64,000 bases of DNA from Panulirus ornatus (GCF_036320965.1 NC_092226.1:14914891-14978890); one strand, 5' to 3'; positions 22,631 through 34,433 are shown, numbered from the stretch's first letter. The notes: generated from the sequence alone by a model not told the origin. Translations and numbers: made by a program.

Positions 22631-22860
22631 AGTATTCGAAAAAATAGAAGTCTAATTCAAAATGACCAAACTGCTAACCTGTATCTTCAACAAATCTTTC
22701 CAGCAGGTTGGAATAATACCACAGGACTGGAGTCTGGCACACGTTACCTCGACGTTAAAAAAAGAAAAAAACGTGAAGTAGTTAAATGATTGGGAGTCCC
22801 ATCCCACTCGTTAACTGGAAAACAGCTCCGTGTGTTAACAATCCTGTTGAAGAAAGAGTA

Positions 22861-23263
22861 CTTGCGCCTCATTCCAGGTGAAACGTTTGCCCTTGCGCCT
22901 CATTCGAGGTGAAACGTTTGCCCTTGCGCCTCATTCGAGGTGAAACGTTTGCCCTTGCGCCTCATTCGAGGTGAAACGTTTGCCCTTGCGCCTCATTCGA
23001 GGTGAAACGTTTGCCCTTGCGCCTCATTCCAGGTGAAACGTTTGCCCTTGCGCCTCATTCCAGGTGAAACGTTTGCCCTTGCGCCTCATTCGAGGTGAAA
23101 CGTTTGCCCTTGCGCCTCATTCCAGGTGAAACGTTTGCCCTTGCGCCTCATTCCAGGTGAAACGTTTGCCCTTGCGCCTCATTCGAGGTGAAACGTTTGC
23201 TCTTGCGCCTCATTCGAGGTGAAACGTTTGCTCTTGCGCCTCATTCGAGGTGAAACATTTGCC
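22861..23263. repeat. 31-bp minisatellite, 13 near-identical copies
   Basis: Units begin with cttgcgcctcatt at 22861 and then every 31 bp to 23233. They differ mainly at one base (attccagg versus attcgagg) and at one C/T near the unit end. This is the most homogeneous long-unit array in the window. Confidence 0.96.
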
Positions 23264-23284
23264 CACGAGTTTCTCTGTAGCCAT

Positions 23285-23560
23285 TACTACGGACGAAGTC
23301 GGACGAACCAAGTCTTAATGAACTTGATGGACGAGATTATCAAAGCCAGTTGATAAGTTAGCATAACTGTATCAGTTCTGATCACCTCTAAACCTCCTCT
23401 TTTCTAAGCTAAACAGGCCACTTTGTTTCTCAACCTACGAATTAAACTTGGTAGCTCGACGTTTTACGCTCTTCATTCTGTCTGCGTCTTTATCTAGGAA
23501 GGGTGACGGGAACGAAACGTAATATTCAAGACGTGGACGACTCAGCTGTTCTCTAAGACT
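23285..23560 (-). mobile_element. CR1/L2-like LINE reverse transcriptase tail, decayed
   Basis: The minus-strand translation starting near 23546 reads RPRLEYYVSF, then DKDADRMKSVKRRATKF. After a stop it continues LFSLEKRRFRGD. This order (LEY...W/F.P, QRRATK, L.LE.RR.RGD) is characteristic of the region behind the RT in CR1/L2/Jockey-type LINEs. Stops and frameshifts show it is an old fragment. Confidence 0.7.
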
Positions 23561-23664
23561 CTAGAAAAAGTGACGAAAAATGCCTCGGAGCGTCAACCAC
23601 AAAAAACGTCAGCTGGGGGGGGAAACTTCTTCACGTGATCTGATTATGGACTGATGGACCACAA

Positions 23665-24290
23665 GATAAACAGACTCTACTTACGTGAGGGGGGGGGGAA
23701 TCGAGTTGAGACTCTCCTTACGTGAGGGGGGAATCGAGGGGAGACTCTCCTTACGTGAGGGGGGAATCTAGTGGGAGACTCTCCTTACGTGAGGGAGGAA
23801 ATCTAGGGGAGACTCTCCTTACGTGAGGGGGGAATCTCGTTGAGACTCTCCTTACGTGAGGGGGGAATCGAGGGGAGACTCTCCTTACGTGAGGGGGAAA
23901 TCTATGGGAGACTCTCCTTACGTGAGGGAGGAAATCTAGGGGAGACTCTCCTTACGTGAGGGGGGAATCTCGTTGAGACTCTCCTTACGTGAGGGGGAAT
24001 CTATGGGAGACTCTCCTTACGTGAGGAGGGGGGGGATCTAGGGAAGACTCTCCTTACGAGGGGGGAATCTAGGGAAGACTCTCCTTACGTGAGGAGGGGG
24101 GATCTAGGGAAGACTCTCCTTACGTGAGGAGGGGGGAATCTAGGGAAGACTCTCCTTAAGTGAGGGGGGAATCTAGGGAAGACTCTCCTTAAGTGAGGGA
24201 GGAAATCTAGTTGAGACTCTCCTTAAGTGAGGGAGGAAATCTAGTTGAGACTCTCCTTAAGTGAGGGGGGAATCTAGAAGTCACTACTGT
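23665..24290. repeat. Minisatellite of about 33-36 bp, about 18 copies
   Basis: The unit gactctccttacgtgagg is followed by a G run, then aatctag and variants. The last four copies carry ccttaagtgagg instead of ccttacgtgagg, so the array has two sub-blocks. Confidence 0.93.
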
Positions 24291-24419
24291 GTACAACAAC
24301 TCTATTTAAGTTCACACAGCGATGTCAAGCAGCAGCCATGGAAGCAAATATAAGGTCCGAATCTTCCAACAGGAAATTACACAAGCAAAGGTGTTGTGTG
24401 CTGTCTGCCACCATACCTA

Positions 24420-24648
24420 AGTCTAGTTAGACCTCGACTACGCAGTGCGGGTCTGGACGGCCTCCCTAAACCAACGTAAGGATATCCCTAACTCAGAAAC
24501 ATTGCAGAGAAGGGCAACAAGACTGATCCCATCCTTTGACGTCAAGTGGTTAATACAGTGTTTTTTTTTAGAATGTTTAAAGGATTCAACCTCTTCGATA
24601 CATAGAAAACGTATTGTTTTAGCGCCACTTCTATCATCGAAGGAGGAG

Positions 24649-24689
<41 letters not shown>

Positions 24690-24830
24690 GGATTAAAATC
24701 TAGGTCATCCAGTTCATCTGGATCGCACGAAATATTTTTCTTCCACTGGCATTACCAAACCCCGTGGAATAATAAGCTCCCAGACCATGGTGCTCAGAGC
24801 AAAACTTAGCGATTATGTTTCCTAAATCAC
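24420..24830 (+). mobile_element. CR1/L2-like LINE tail with an internal (GA)n
   Basis: The + strand reads LDYAVRVWTASLNQRKD, then LQRRATRLIPSF around 24425-24540. Further on, around 24735-24800, the pattern ..FFHWHYQTPWNNKLPDH matches the usual FF..R....WN.LP region at the end of such proteins. The (GA)n tract at 24650-24685 lies between these two parts. Frames are broken. Confidence 0.62.
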
Positions 24831-26059
24831 ACTCGATCAACTCTTGCCACACTTCCCGGTACTGCATCATCGGTCTTTTAACGAACCGCTACAACTGCAG
24901 TGGCGTGTCACACTTATCTTCTCGGTTACTGTGATCTCACCCAAGCCCATGCTCCAGCAACGTGCCAACACAGATGAATCCGTGAAGGCAGCTTCAAGGG
25001 GAACGAGTGGGAATTATTGTATCATCCTCTTCACAAGGGTTGATATAGACGTGTTAAGTCGCGAGGCTGGAGCTCAGGGTTGATCATTGCCTTTTATATA
25101 TCTTAATGAACACAAAAAGCTGAAGGGCTACATGTTTTTGGGTGATTTCACGCATGACTTATTCACATTTACTCTAATCCATCAGACATTTTAGTCCTGC
25201 AAGGTATTTCCTCTTCGTAAATCCTGCACGGCACGTTGCTGGAGAGAGTGGAGGGTGGGGAGAGGGCCTTTGCTCTGCTGTCCTTTTCTTTTACTACCTA
25301 TAAGGAGACGACATCTTTTTCCAGCATTGTTAAGACCAGAAAAACCTCGTCTGGATCATGGTGTCTGTGTTGTCTGTGTATCCATGCAGTTCTTTGTACC
25401 TCAATAAACTCTTCTTCTTCACTACCCCCTACGTCAAAGTCATCTCCAATACACCCTCAACGAACTGCATCCTGCGAGCAAAAGCAGTCATTTCCTCAAT
25501 GTGAAATGGCATATGCCATTTTCTAGACCAATCAAACTACTTCATCGAGAACCTCTGCTGGCCTTTGACCTGAACCTCACAGCCTCAGTTCAAAAGACCA
25601 GGCTCGGGAAGCCCGTTATTGGAATACAGAAAAAGCAAACGAGAAGAAACAGCAAAATAATCATGCACGCCTTTACTAATCACATTGTACGATCACCGAA
25701 TGCCTTTGTATCAGCAATTGGTAAGGAAACTCTAATGATTAACATAAAGAACGAGACAGAACATGACTCGAAGCAAGCAATCACTGACAAATGTACAAAA
25801 ACAGGCGAGCGCATTTTTCCACCGTCGCACAACAAGGGACGGCACACATGCACGAGCCACCGGCCGCTGCGCGAACACCTCCTGACACCGGCAGCCTCTG
25901 ACACCGGCAGCCTCTGACACCTTCATGACACCTTCATGACAACGGGTCTAATGTCATGCATTCCCACACCATCGACCAGCGCTGACGGTAACTTCCAAGA
26001 GACATGCTATACACACTCCACTTCCCAGGCTCTCGAGAACATCCCCACCAAAAAAAAAA
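24831..26059. other. Unique stretch, nothing recognised
   Basis: Several frames of 60-140 codons exist on both strands, for example 25501-25917. None shows a recognisable domain, and the opposite-strand frames overlap them. A short 15-bp duplication of tgacaccggcagcctc lies near 25883-25918. Confidence 0.5.
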
Positions 26060-26060
26060 A

Positions 26061-26127
<67 letters not shown>

Positions 26128-26182
26128 CAGATAGATAGATAGATAGATAGATATTTGAACGAAGGAGGGGAACCATGATGGG

Positions 26183-26252
<70 letters not shown>
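26060..26252. repeat. (TA)n, (GATA)n, then (TC)n
   Basis: (TA)n covers about 26061-26122, (GATA)n 26123-26152 and (TC)n 26186-26250. Confidence 0.95.
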
Positions 26253-26453
26253 GCATTATGAATGACGTCACGGTAAACACAAGCCTTCGTCCTGGCCATA
26301 ACGCGTATTGACGAAAGTGCTTCCCGCTTGCGGCCCGCCCGCTTCCTCGAAATCCAAGACCAACATAAAGTTCTTGTTGAATTCTGCCTTTTTCCTTTTT
26401 CTCAGTAAGGTGGGGAAAAAAAGCTTTTATGTCAAGCTCATCTGGAATCCTCC

Positions 26454-26455
<2 letters not shown>

Positions 26456-26520
<65 letters not shown>
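26456..26520. repeat. (TATC)n then (TA)n at the left edge of the coding PLE
   Basis: (TATC)n covers about 26456-26488 and (TA)n about 26489-26514. Confidence 0.94.
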
Positions 26521-26579
26521 TGAAAGATTCCAGATGAGTTTGATATAAAAGCCTTTTTATATCATACTATCATTGCAAG

Positions 26580-28045
26580 GAGGTAAAACTAAAAGAACAC
26601 GGGAAATACAAAGTGCCAAGCGCTTTCGTATAATTACATCGTCAGGACTGAGTACAGACAGACAAACCCAGAGTATCATACACTAGTCGCCACTAGGCGG
26701 GGCAGGTGAATGAATTAACGAACAGGTGAAGGGATTAGGGCACAGGTCACCCTCGACGGCCTTACCCTCTCTCAAGTTACAATCTGAGGTCAACCTATGT
26801 TCTGGGAAACATATCTACAAATTTCATCACATATACAGTTATCCGATTCATGCAAACAACAAAAGAAACAGATATGTTGATCTTATTTGTTTCTGGCTTG
26901 TTGACAGAGAAGAATATATATTTCTTAGCAATTTGAATTGTTTAGTAAACTCAATGAAGTTCACTCTTGAATCTGAGTCAGACAATACACTGGCATTCCA
27001 AGACTGTAATATTCATAAGGGTGAAACTAACCTAAAATTTTGCATGTATCGTAAACCCACAAATGTCTGTGCACATATTCACTAACACACTCGTCATCAC
27101 AATATAGTGAAATGCTCTGTGTTTTCATCAGTGTTTCTTAGAGCATTTCACGGAAGTAGTCGAGAATTTACCGATGAGGAATTCTGTAATATCTACGAAA
27201 CTGGTCATACATTCCAGTATCCTGGAAACATCTCTGATTCAGCTTTGTAAATTTTGCTACAAAGTCTTTTCCCAATGTTCAACCAAAAGTATCATTTGTG
27301 AACACACAGACTAGTTAGTATTAACCTAATGTGAGAAATTTCCTAATGTACCAGTTTTGTTTACAAAAGATAAAGGCTAATACAAATATAGTCCTCAGCA
27401 ATAACACTTCGGTTAGGGAAATTCTTATCATAAATTCTGTAATTTCTAAGAAGGGTTGTGTGTACAACATCCCCTGTAAAGATTGTGATCAGTTTTACAC
27501 TGCTCAATCTGGGGATGCTCTTAATATCTCGGTTAAACAAGATCAAAATAGAGTTAAGTATGGTCTAGGATCCTACGCACCAACTGTCTACCTTAAAGAG
27601 TTTGGTCATCAGACTGACTTAGAACAGTGTTTGGGTTATCACATCCAATAACCCAGCAATGGATAGAAATAGTGCTGAATCGCCTCTTATCAAACATAGT
27701 AAAAGATACCATGATGAGTCAAACTGTTGTTTAATATAAATTACATAACTCTATAAGTGAAGTAATCGGTAACATGTTTCCCAGATCATAGGTTGCCCTG
27801 AGTTTGAAACTTGAGAGAGGGCGAGGTCATCGAGGATGACCTGTGCACTTGAGAGAGGGTGAGGTCATCGAGGGTGACCTGTGCCCCAATCCCTTCTCTT
27901 GGTCCTTAACTCACCCGCCTGGCAGCCACGCCCATTGGTGGCTGGTGCATTATACTCTAGTTCTGTCTACTTGCGCTCAGTCCCGACGCTGTAATTACAC
28001 GAAAGCGCTTGACAGCTGGCACTTTTCCGTTTTCGTCTGGCTTTC
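26580..28045 (+). mobile_element. Decayed Penelope-like element with RT tail, GIY-YIG remnant and inverted termini
   Basis: The left end (26590-26830) and right end (27772-28040) are inverted copies of each other. Both hold a tgtttccca/tgggaaaca edge, a gaggtcatcgag-type block and a cgaaagcgcttg motif. Between them, + strand frames 26726-27085 and 27331-27651 read NSMKFTLESE, FCMYRKPTNV, VFSSVFLRAF and then GCVYNIPCKDCDQFY. This is the order of a Penelope-like RT end followed by a GIY-YIG endonuclease. In the endonuclease the expected YIG reads YTA, and several stops separate the frames, so the copy is dead. Intact PLE proteins are much longer, so most of the RT core is also missing. Confidence 0.75.
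26590..26680 (-). other. PLE left terminus with hammerhead-like core
   Basis: On the minus strand: AGTC, CTGACGA at 26645-26639, TGTAATTATA, CGAAA, GCGC, TT, GGC. CTGANGA and GAAA are intact, and AGCGCT can form a palindromic helix III in a dimer. Helix I has only about three pairs. Confidence 0.4.
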
Positions 28046-28084
28046 TCTACGTCTGATGCACACTCGTTGCTTGTGAACTTTTTT

Positions 28085-28139
<55 letters not shown>

Positions 28140-28162
28140 TACACACAAACATACACACACAC

Positions 28163-28247
<85 letters not shown>

Positions 28248-28264
28248 GAATTTCACATGCTCAG

Positions 28265-28343
<79 letters not shown>
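28085..28343. repeat. Compound (CA)n, (TA)n, (GA)n
   Basis: (CA)n covers about 28085-28162, (TA)n 28166-28243 and (GA)n 28267-28343. Confidence 0.95.
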
Positions 28344-28345
<2 letters not shown>

Positions 28346-28688
28346 TCATTACAGAGACTCATCTTTTCGAGCAATTTTTCTTTACGAGATATCTTCCCAT
28401 CATTTCGGACTTCACACGTCTCTCTCTATATCTCGCCACAACGTACCCGCTCACACGTAAGAGTACGAGAGGTTTCCAGGGGGAACAATAAACAGCGAAG
28501 GGGGGGGAAAGTACGATGTCGGTAAAGTGAGGCTTGATAAAGGGAGACACGATATCGTACTCAGCCCCCCAGCAGGCGGGATGAGGATGTACGATAACAG
28601 CGAGCCAGGCTTGCAATGAACTACTTTTTCTGCCATCTCAGTCAGGATGAGCGAGGAACTCCTGTTTCTTTTATGCATATTAGTAAGT

Positions 28689-28822
<134 letters not shown>

Positions 28823-28849
28823 TTCGCAGACTGTAACTGGTAAGTTGTA

Positions 28850-29580
28850 TGAGAGAACGGGATTAGAGAGGGGCCAAGGCAAGTACACAGCATCAAACTG
28901 GGGAGGAGCAGTGTGGTTTCAGAAGAGATAGAGGACGTGTGGATCAGGTGTTTGCTTTGAAGAATGTGTTTGGGGAAATGCTTAAACAAGGAGGATTTGT
29001 ATGTGGCATTTATGGATCTGGAAGACGCATATAGTAGGAGTGTTGGAGATGCCTTGTGAAAGGTACTGCGAATATGTGGTATGGAAGGAAATCTGCCAAA
29101 AGCAGTAACAAGTTTCTTTCAAGGGTGTGAGGCTTGTGTACGAGAAGGAAGAGAGGAGAAAGAGTGGTTCTACGTTAAGGATGGTCTGCGGCAGGAGTGT
29201 ATGACGTCACCATTGGTTTGATTTATTCAAAAGATGTGATGGTGTGGGAGGAAAATACACGATTCTTCGAGAGAAGGGCGAGTATGCAGTTTGTAAGGGG
29301 GGAGGGAGCCTGGTAAGTGAATCAGGTATTGTTTGCTGATGATACAGCACTGGTGGCTGATTCGAGTAAGAAACTGCAGAAATTGGTGACTGAGTCTGGA
29401 ATAGTGTGTGAGAGGAGGAAATGGAAAGTTGATGTGAATAAACGCATTGTTATTAGGTTTAGCAGGGTAGAGGGACAGGTTTGCTGGGGCGTGAATTTGA
29501 ATGGAGAAAAAATTGGAGGAAATAAAATGTTTTAGCTATCTGGGAGAGTACATAGAAGCGAATGGAACCAGTACACAAGG
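28850..29580 (+). mobile_element. LINE copy F, internal RT fragment, decayed
   Basis: The + strand matches the main LINE from the QCGFRSGRG region (near 28908) through AFMDLEKAYD (near 29005), GLRQ.C (near 29185) and LFADDTALVADS (near 29330-29360) to the GEKLEE.KCF.YLG region near 29550. Stops and frameshifts break it. The sequence ends without the C-terminal third or the 3' UTR, so it is an internal fragment rather than an ordinary 5'-truncated insertion. Confidence 0.83.
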
Positions 29581-29737
29581 TAAATTCATTCTGGAAAACT
29601 ATATATCACAACACATCAAAATCTTTACGCCTTGCGTTTCCCCCTCATCAAATTTCTCAATATTTTCTCTCATTCACTTTCGTACTTTCACTTTCACCAC
29701 TTCTTCTTTCAGCTCTGATGGTCCACCGTGCCGTTGA

Positions 29738-29902
29738 AATACTACTACTACTACTACTAAATACTACTACAACTGCTGCTACTACTACTACTACTAAATA
29801 CTACTACTACTACTACTACTATTACTAAATACTACTACTACTACTACTACTACTAATGATTATAATAATAATAATAATAGTAACAATAATAATAATAATA
29901 AA
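29738..29902. repeat. (TAC)n / (TAA)n trinucleotide array
   Basis: Blocks of ctactactac interrupted by taaatac give way to (ATA)n at about 29862-29900. Confidence 0.93.
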
Positions 29903-29945
29903 CTTGTTTCCTTGTAAGCCATTAATATCATATTCCTCACCCCAG

Positions 29946-30378
29946 TCTCTGGTATTACTGGCGTTGTATAGCATTGCTTTCCCACCCTCTTTTACTGATG
30001 ACATCTATGCTGTCTTTAGGAACGAAGAGCCCCTTGAGAAACGACTTAAGGCTATGGAAGAAGATCTCTGCCCTGTAGTTCACCAGTAATTCAAAGTTTT
30101 TTGTTGCCCTGTTTCCCACGCACGTTACGTAGCGACTATGATACAGTCCTCGAAGATCTAACATCCTTCCTGAGCCGATTCATCGATTCCTAAACCCTTT
30201 ACATTACTATCTAATTCCCCTATGTATAAGCTCATAGACTCTGATGGTCAATGAGACATGCCTTACCATTTCTGCCTTGCTTGCATCTTCATTTTCTTCA
30301 TATACTTAATAACTTTGAATTAAGCTCCTAGTCATAAAGAATTTGATCCTGTGTTACGTATACAATATGAAAATAAAG
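29946..30378 (+). other. Possible last exon with 3' UTR (weak candidate)
   Basis: An acceptor-like cctcaccccag ends at 29945. The frame from 29946 is open for 47 codons (SLVLLALYS...FTDDIYAVF...) to a TAA at 30087-30089, and an AATAAA lies near 30373. I recognise no family. The (T/C)-poor tract before the acceptor and the lack of a partner exon keep this weak. The 3' part, with AATAAA then tcatcttatcttatc, could equally be a LINE 3' end. Confidence 0.2.
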
Positions 30379-30389
30379 ACATCTCATCT

Positions 30390-31020
30390 TATCTTATCGT
30401 ATTCCTCTTCTTCAAATCCTTCGAAAGAAATCTTCTGTGCTTTTAATCTTAGCTCTGGTCGATTTCGAGACGTTGCATAACCCTTGGGTTCCTTCAACTA
30501 TACTTAGACCATTCCATCATCATTGTGTTTTCCACAAATATAATTTACCCGCTTTCTTCCCCAATTTAAAACCTCTTAGATGACTGAAAGTGACTTACGA
30601 GGACCTTACGTCAGCAGGTACACAGTTTCATGGGCAGCAATAACAACCCAGATGTCACAGGTTTACCTACACTAGACTAGGGAGACATCCAGCATCTCGC
30701 CGCCCCCCCCCATCTCTCAAAGACCTTCCTCCCTCAAGGGACATTTCGGGTTTACCGCACGGCCAAAATAGCGTCTTAAGGTCATCAGATCACCACCACA
30801 ATCGTCGTCCTCGAAGCCCCACTTACGGGCCTTAACTCCCACCTTCGCGGACGACTCCTTCAGACGATATCCAATTTCTAGTCCTTTCCCCAAGAGCTTT
30901 TGTTTACCCTTGTAATAAGCTTATTGACTCTGGGTTCGCTCGCTTGAGTTAGGGAGTTGCTTGGTGGTCAATTTCAATTTTTCTTTACTTCTAATTATCA
31001 GGATTCCGTTTTTCTTCAGT
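30390..31020. other. Unique stretch, nothing recognised
   Basis: No long frame with recognisable content. Confidence 0.5.

Positions 31021-31097
<77 letters not shown>
31021..31097. repeat. (GT)n microsatellite
   Basis: About 38 GT units lie immediately before LINE copy G. Confidence 0.95.
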
Positions 31098-31101
<4 letters not shown>

Positions 31102-31104
31102 AAC

Positions 31105-31217
31105 ATGGAGGACGAGGGGTGTTTTAAGATACCTGTGGAGGGATATGGCAGCAGAGGGAACCATGGGTGCTGAAGTGACTCACAGGGTGCGTAAGGGGGC
31201 AAAGGTCATGCGTTGAG

Positions 31218-31267
<50 letters not shown>

Positions 31268-31425
31268 AGGGAGGTCCCGTCTGTGAGAGTAAGCATGGGT
31301 ACGTCTGATGGTAGGGTAGTCCCGACGGTGCTGTATGGGTACATAGAGGCGTGGACACTACATGAACGAAACAGTGCTGAACACTGACTGACGTGTTGGA
31401 AATGGAATGTCTGAGGACGACATGT

Positions 31426-31480
<55 letters not shown>

Positions 31481-31995
31481 GGGAAAGGGGGGGGGGGTGT
31501 TGATCGAGTAAGTTATGACGGGTAGGAAGACACGCAGTAATAAGAAGAGTATGGTTGAAGGAGCTCAAGAGGATGGGTTTGTCGAAACAGTGTGGCCTTA
31601 TGGAGAGGATGAGCGAGGAGAGACTAATATCCAATCCCTCTGGTTTCTTTTTAGTCAATAGATGAAAACAGTGACGAGAGGAGATGGAAGGACGGAGTGA
31701 AAGACGCTTTGACTTGGTTCATCAGGGCCTAGACAGGCAGGAGGGTGTGAGGCGTGCACGGGATAGAGTTGATTGGAACAAGATGGTATACAGAAGGCGA
31801 CGTTCTGTCAACAGGCAGAACTATGGAATATGAAACAATCAGGGAAACCATGAAGAGGTCTGAGGGACTAGCTGTGCTTTGGGGTATCTGGTTTCGTCAC
31901 ATTATCAAAGTGGAAATGAGCAAATGAGGTAGTTCTTCGTCTGTCCTTGGCGCTACCTCGTTGACAGGAGAAGCGGCGAACAATATGAAAGGAAA
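31105..31995 (+). mobile_element. LINE copy G, decayed, with two (GT)n expansions inside the coding region
   Basis: The + strand aligns with the main LINE from the LEEVKCFRYLG region (31110) to the 3' UTR end gcgctacctcgttgacagg then gaacaatatgaaagg, near 31990. Two (GT)n tracts (31221-31264, 31426-31480) sit exactly where the intact copy has gaatgtgtgg and aatgtgtggtgtg, so they look like in-situ expansions. A short insertion lies near 31625-31665. All frames are broken. Confidence 0.8.
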
Positions 31996-32338
31996 AAAAA
32001 CAAAAAACAATACTCATTTCAGCCTTGAGCTGACTGTCTGGGAAATATAATTCTGGAACCAGAAGTCTTTCGTGGAGGCGCAGTTCCAAACAACTTAAAA
32101 AAAAATCTGGTTTCAACTTTTCGACTGCGACAAACGGCGGTTACTTTTTGCTCCCTGACGTATGATATCGCACGGCACTAAAGTTCTGAGTTCGGGGCAG
32201 TAAAATCATTTCAGTTCCTGAATTCATGTGTGTGTTGTGCAAGCGCTCGATCTTTTTTTCTTTTCCCCTAACAAATTATTTCCTAAAGTTAATAATAAGC
32301 TTATTTGAACAGCTAACTCTTTCACATTTAGGCACTAA

Positions 32339-32346
<8 letters not shown>
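31996..32346. other. Unique stretch, nothing recognised
   Basis: Nothing beyond short A runs. Confidence 0.5.
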
Positions 32347-32400
<54 letters not shown>

Positions 32401-32742
32401 CCCAGAACCTCATTACATTATCTATTACTTCTAAAACTTCGTGATCATCCTTTTCTCTCTTTTTTTCTCCCCAGGAATGCCTCCCGAAGTTTACGACTAA
32501 TCTGGAAATTACACACGAGACCGGGGGGGAGAAAAATACGTAAGGCAAACACTGGATAATGTTGCTCGTGTTCAGGGGTAGAGAGCCCCCAGAACAGGAA
32601 TTTCCTCCTACCCTTAATGGTTCCGGGAGTCTGCCAGAAACGAGTATATATTTATATATACATAATCCAGTTTTGCCCATAAAGACGAGGTGACTTGACT
32701 TACTGGCAGCGCGGCTCATTACGACCTCCCGAGACACGTCCG

Positions 32743-32821
<79 letters not shown>
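32347..32821. repeat. (TA)n at 32347-32398 and (GA)n at 32746-32821
   Basis: Two dinucleotide tracts separated by about 350 bp of unrecognised sequence. Confidence 0.94.
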
Positions 32822-32825
<4 letters not shown>

Positions 32826-33475
32826 TGTATACTTGTACACGCTTGGGAAAAGGACTGTTTTTGTTTATGATTCGTTATCTTGGGGGACTGAGGTGTTATG
32901 CTTCGACACACAAGCTGAAATGGGTAGTTCTTCTCACGAGTCTTTAATCTTTTTTTTTTCTTTAAGCTTATCCTTTTCCATGCTCAACCTACATGCCAAT
33001 TCTTAACCCGAAAATAATCACGTGATGTACAGATTACCTTTCCTACCTATACTACCAAGGCTTATCTTCTTACCTCTTCCCCCACCCCCTAAACCTGTTT
33101 TTCGAAGTCATTCATTTCTCTACCCTCTGGCCCAATTAGAGGCCCAATTTCCCCCTATCTGTCCAATTACAAGCTCCATTGCCATCCCCACTCTGTGACA
33201 GACTTTCCACCCAAACACACGTACAGTCTTCCATCTACACCCCCTAAATCACCACCACACTCAAAGCATCATTATAATCCTAAGCCAAATTGGGTTTGCA
33301 AAGGAGCGATCGGATGGACGAGAAGCCTGATCAAATTAAGCAGCTTTTGGGGCCCTCTGAAGAAACCTGAATTAATTAGGTCTTTGACAAATCCCTAGGT
33401 CCCTCACGAGTAATATTTTCTCCTCTTGGATCACACGAACTGTTGGAGTCTGCCACAAAGGCACTGGTGCTCACA

Positions 33476-33478
<3 letters not shown>
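32822..33478. other. Unique C-rich stretch, nothing recognised
   Basis: Frames of fewer than 105 codons; the longest is mostly microsatellite. Confidence 0.5.
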
Positions 33479-33534
<56 letters not shown>

Positions 33535-33812
33535 AACGATATTCCTAATGACAAAGATTAGTAAGAGAAAATGTTGGTATCAAAGTAATAGATAATCGTG
33601 GTAGAAACACAGGAATAATTGTGGTAATAACCACAATGAAACAATACTACTACTACTACTACTAATAATAATAATAATAATGATAATAATAATAACAAAT
33701 AATAACAAATACAGCAGCATAAGTAAAGATTGTGATACCATCATCAGGACTGAGAGAAAGAGGAAAAAAAATAATAAAAACACGAAGGTTACAGACACAC
33801 ACACACACACAC
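33479..33812. repeat. (GT)n, (TAC)n/(TAA)n and short (CA)n
   Basis: (GT)n covers about 33479-33530, trinucleotides 33645-33712 and a short CA run 33795-33812. The intervening catcatcaggactgag near 33739 resembles the PLE terminal motif, but no GAAA partner follows. Confidence 0.9.
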
Positions 33813-33937
33813 AAGAAGAGTAACGAGCGACCTGATCACAACCTTTGAGTTTTGAAAACAAGCAGATAACGTGGACAGTGAACAGTTTTCGGAAAAATGT
33901 AGGATATGGCAGGCACAGAACATAAAATTAAGCCAAA

Positions 33938-33938
<1 letters not shown>

Positions 33939-34005
<67 letters not shown>
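33939..34005. repeat. (TA)n microsatellite
   Basis: About 33 TA units. Confidence 0.95.
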
Positions 34006-34011
<6 letters not shown>

Positions 34012-34084
34012 CATCAAAAATATATAGAAATACTTTTATAGTATAAGAGCGACAGATGAATGGAGGAAGATAACTGAGCACATG

Positions 34085-34190
34085 GTTAACACAGACAGCA
34101 TACAGAAAAATGTAAAGTTGTATGATGGCAAAGACAGCGTTCCACAGACGGGACTCACACGAGTGTAAACCTCCCTCCCCCGCTACAGTA
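34085..34190. repeat. Dispersed repeat, related to 34985-35090
   Basis: Shares aaaaatgta, gtatgatgg, aagac/aagaatgttc, gggactca/ggggccca and gagtgtaaa/gagagtaaaa with 34985-35090 in the same order and orientation. Its family is unknown to me. Confidence 0.5.
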
Positions 34191-34320
34191 TGTATACACA
34201 GATAATCACACAACGAGACACAGACGACAATCCAAGCTGAGGTGATACACGAAGGCACACAGCGAAAGGAGGACTCAATATGAAAGTACAAAATCCAGCA
34301 CAGGAAATAAACGGCATGAG

Positions 34321-34334
34321 AGAGAGAGAGAAAG

Positions 34335-34430
<96 letters not shown>
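34321..34430. repeat. (GA)n microsatellite
   Basis: About 110 bp with early AA and GG interruptions. Confidence 0.95.

Positions 34431-34433
<3 letters not shown>

Noticed and set aside
22861..23263. CRISPR-like array (13 copies of 31 bp)
   Set aside because: There are no unique spacers, since the units are contiguous. The context is eukaryotic.
33735..33760. Another PLE hammerhead core (catcatcaggactgag)
   Set aside because: CTGATGA is present on the minus strand, but no GAAA or palindromic helix III follows at the expected spacing.
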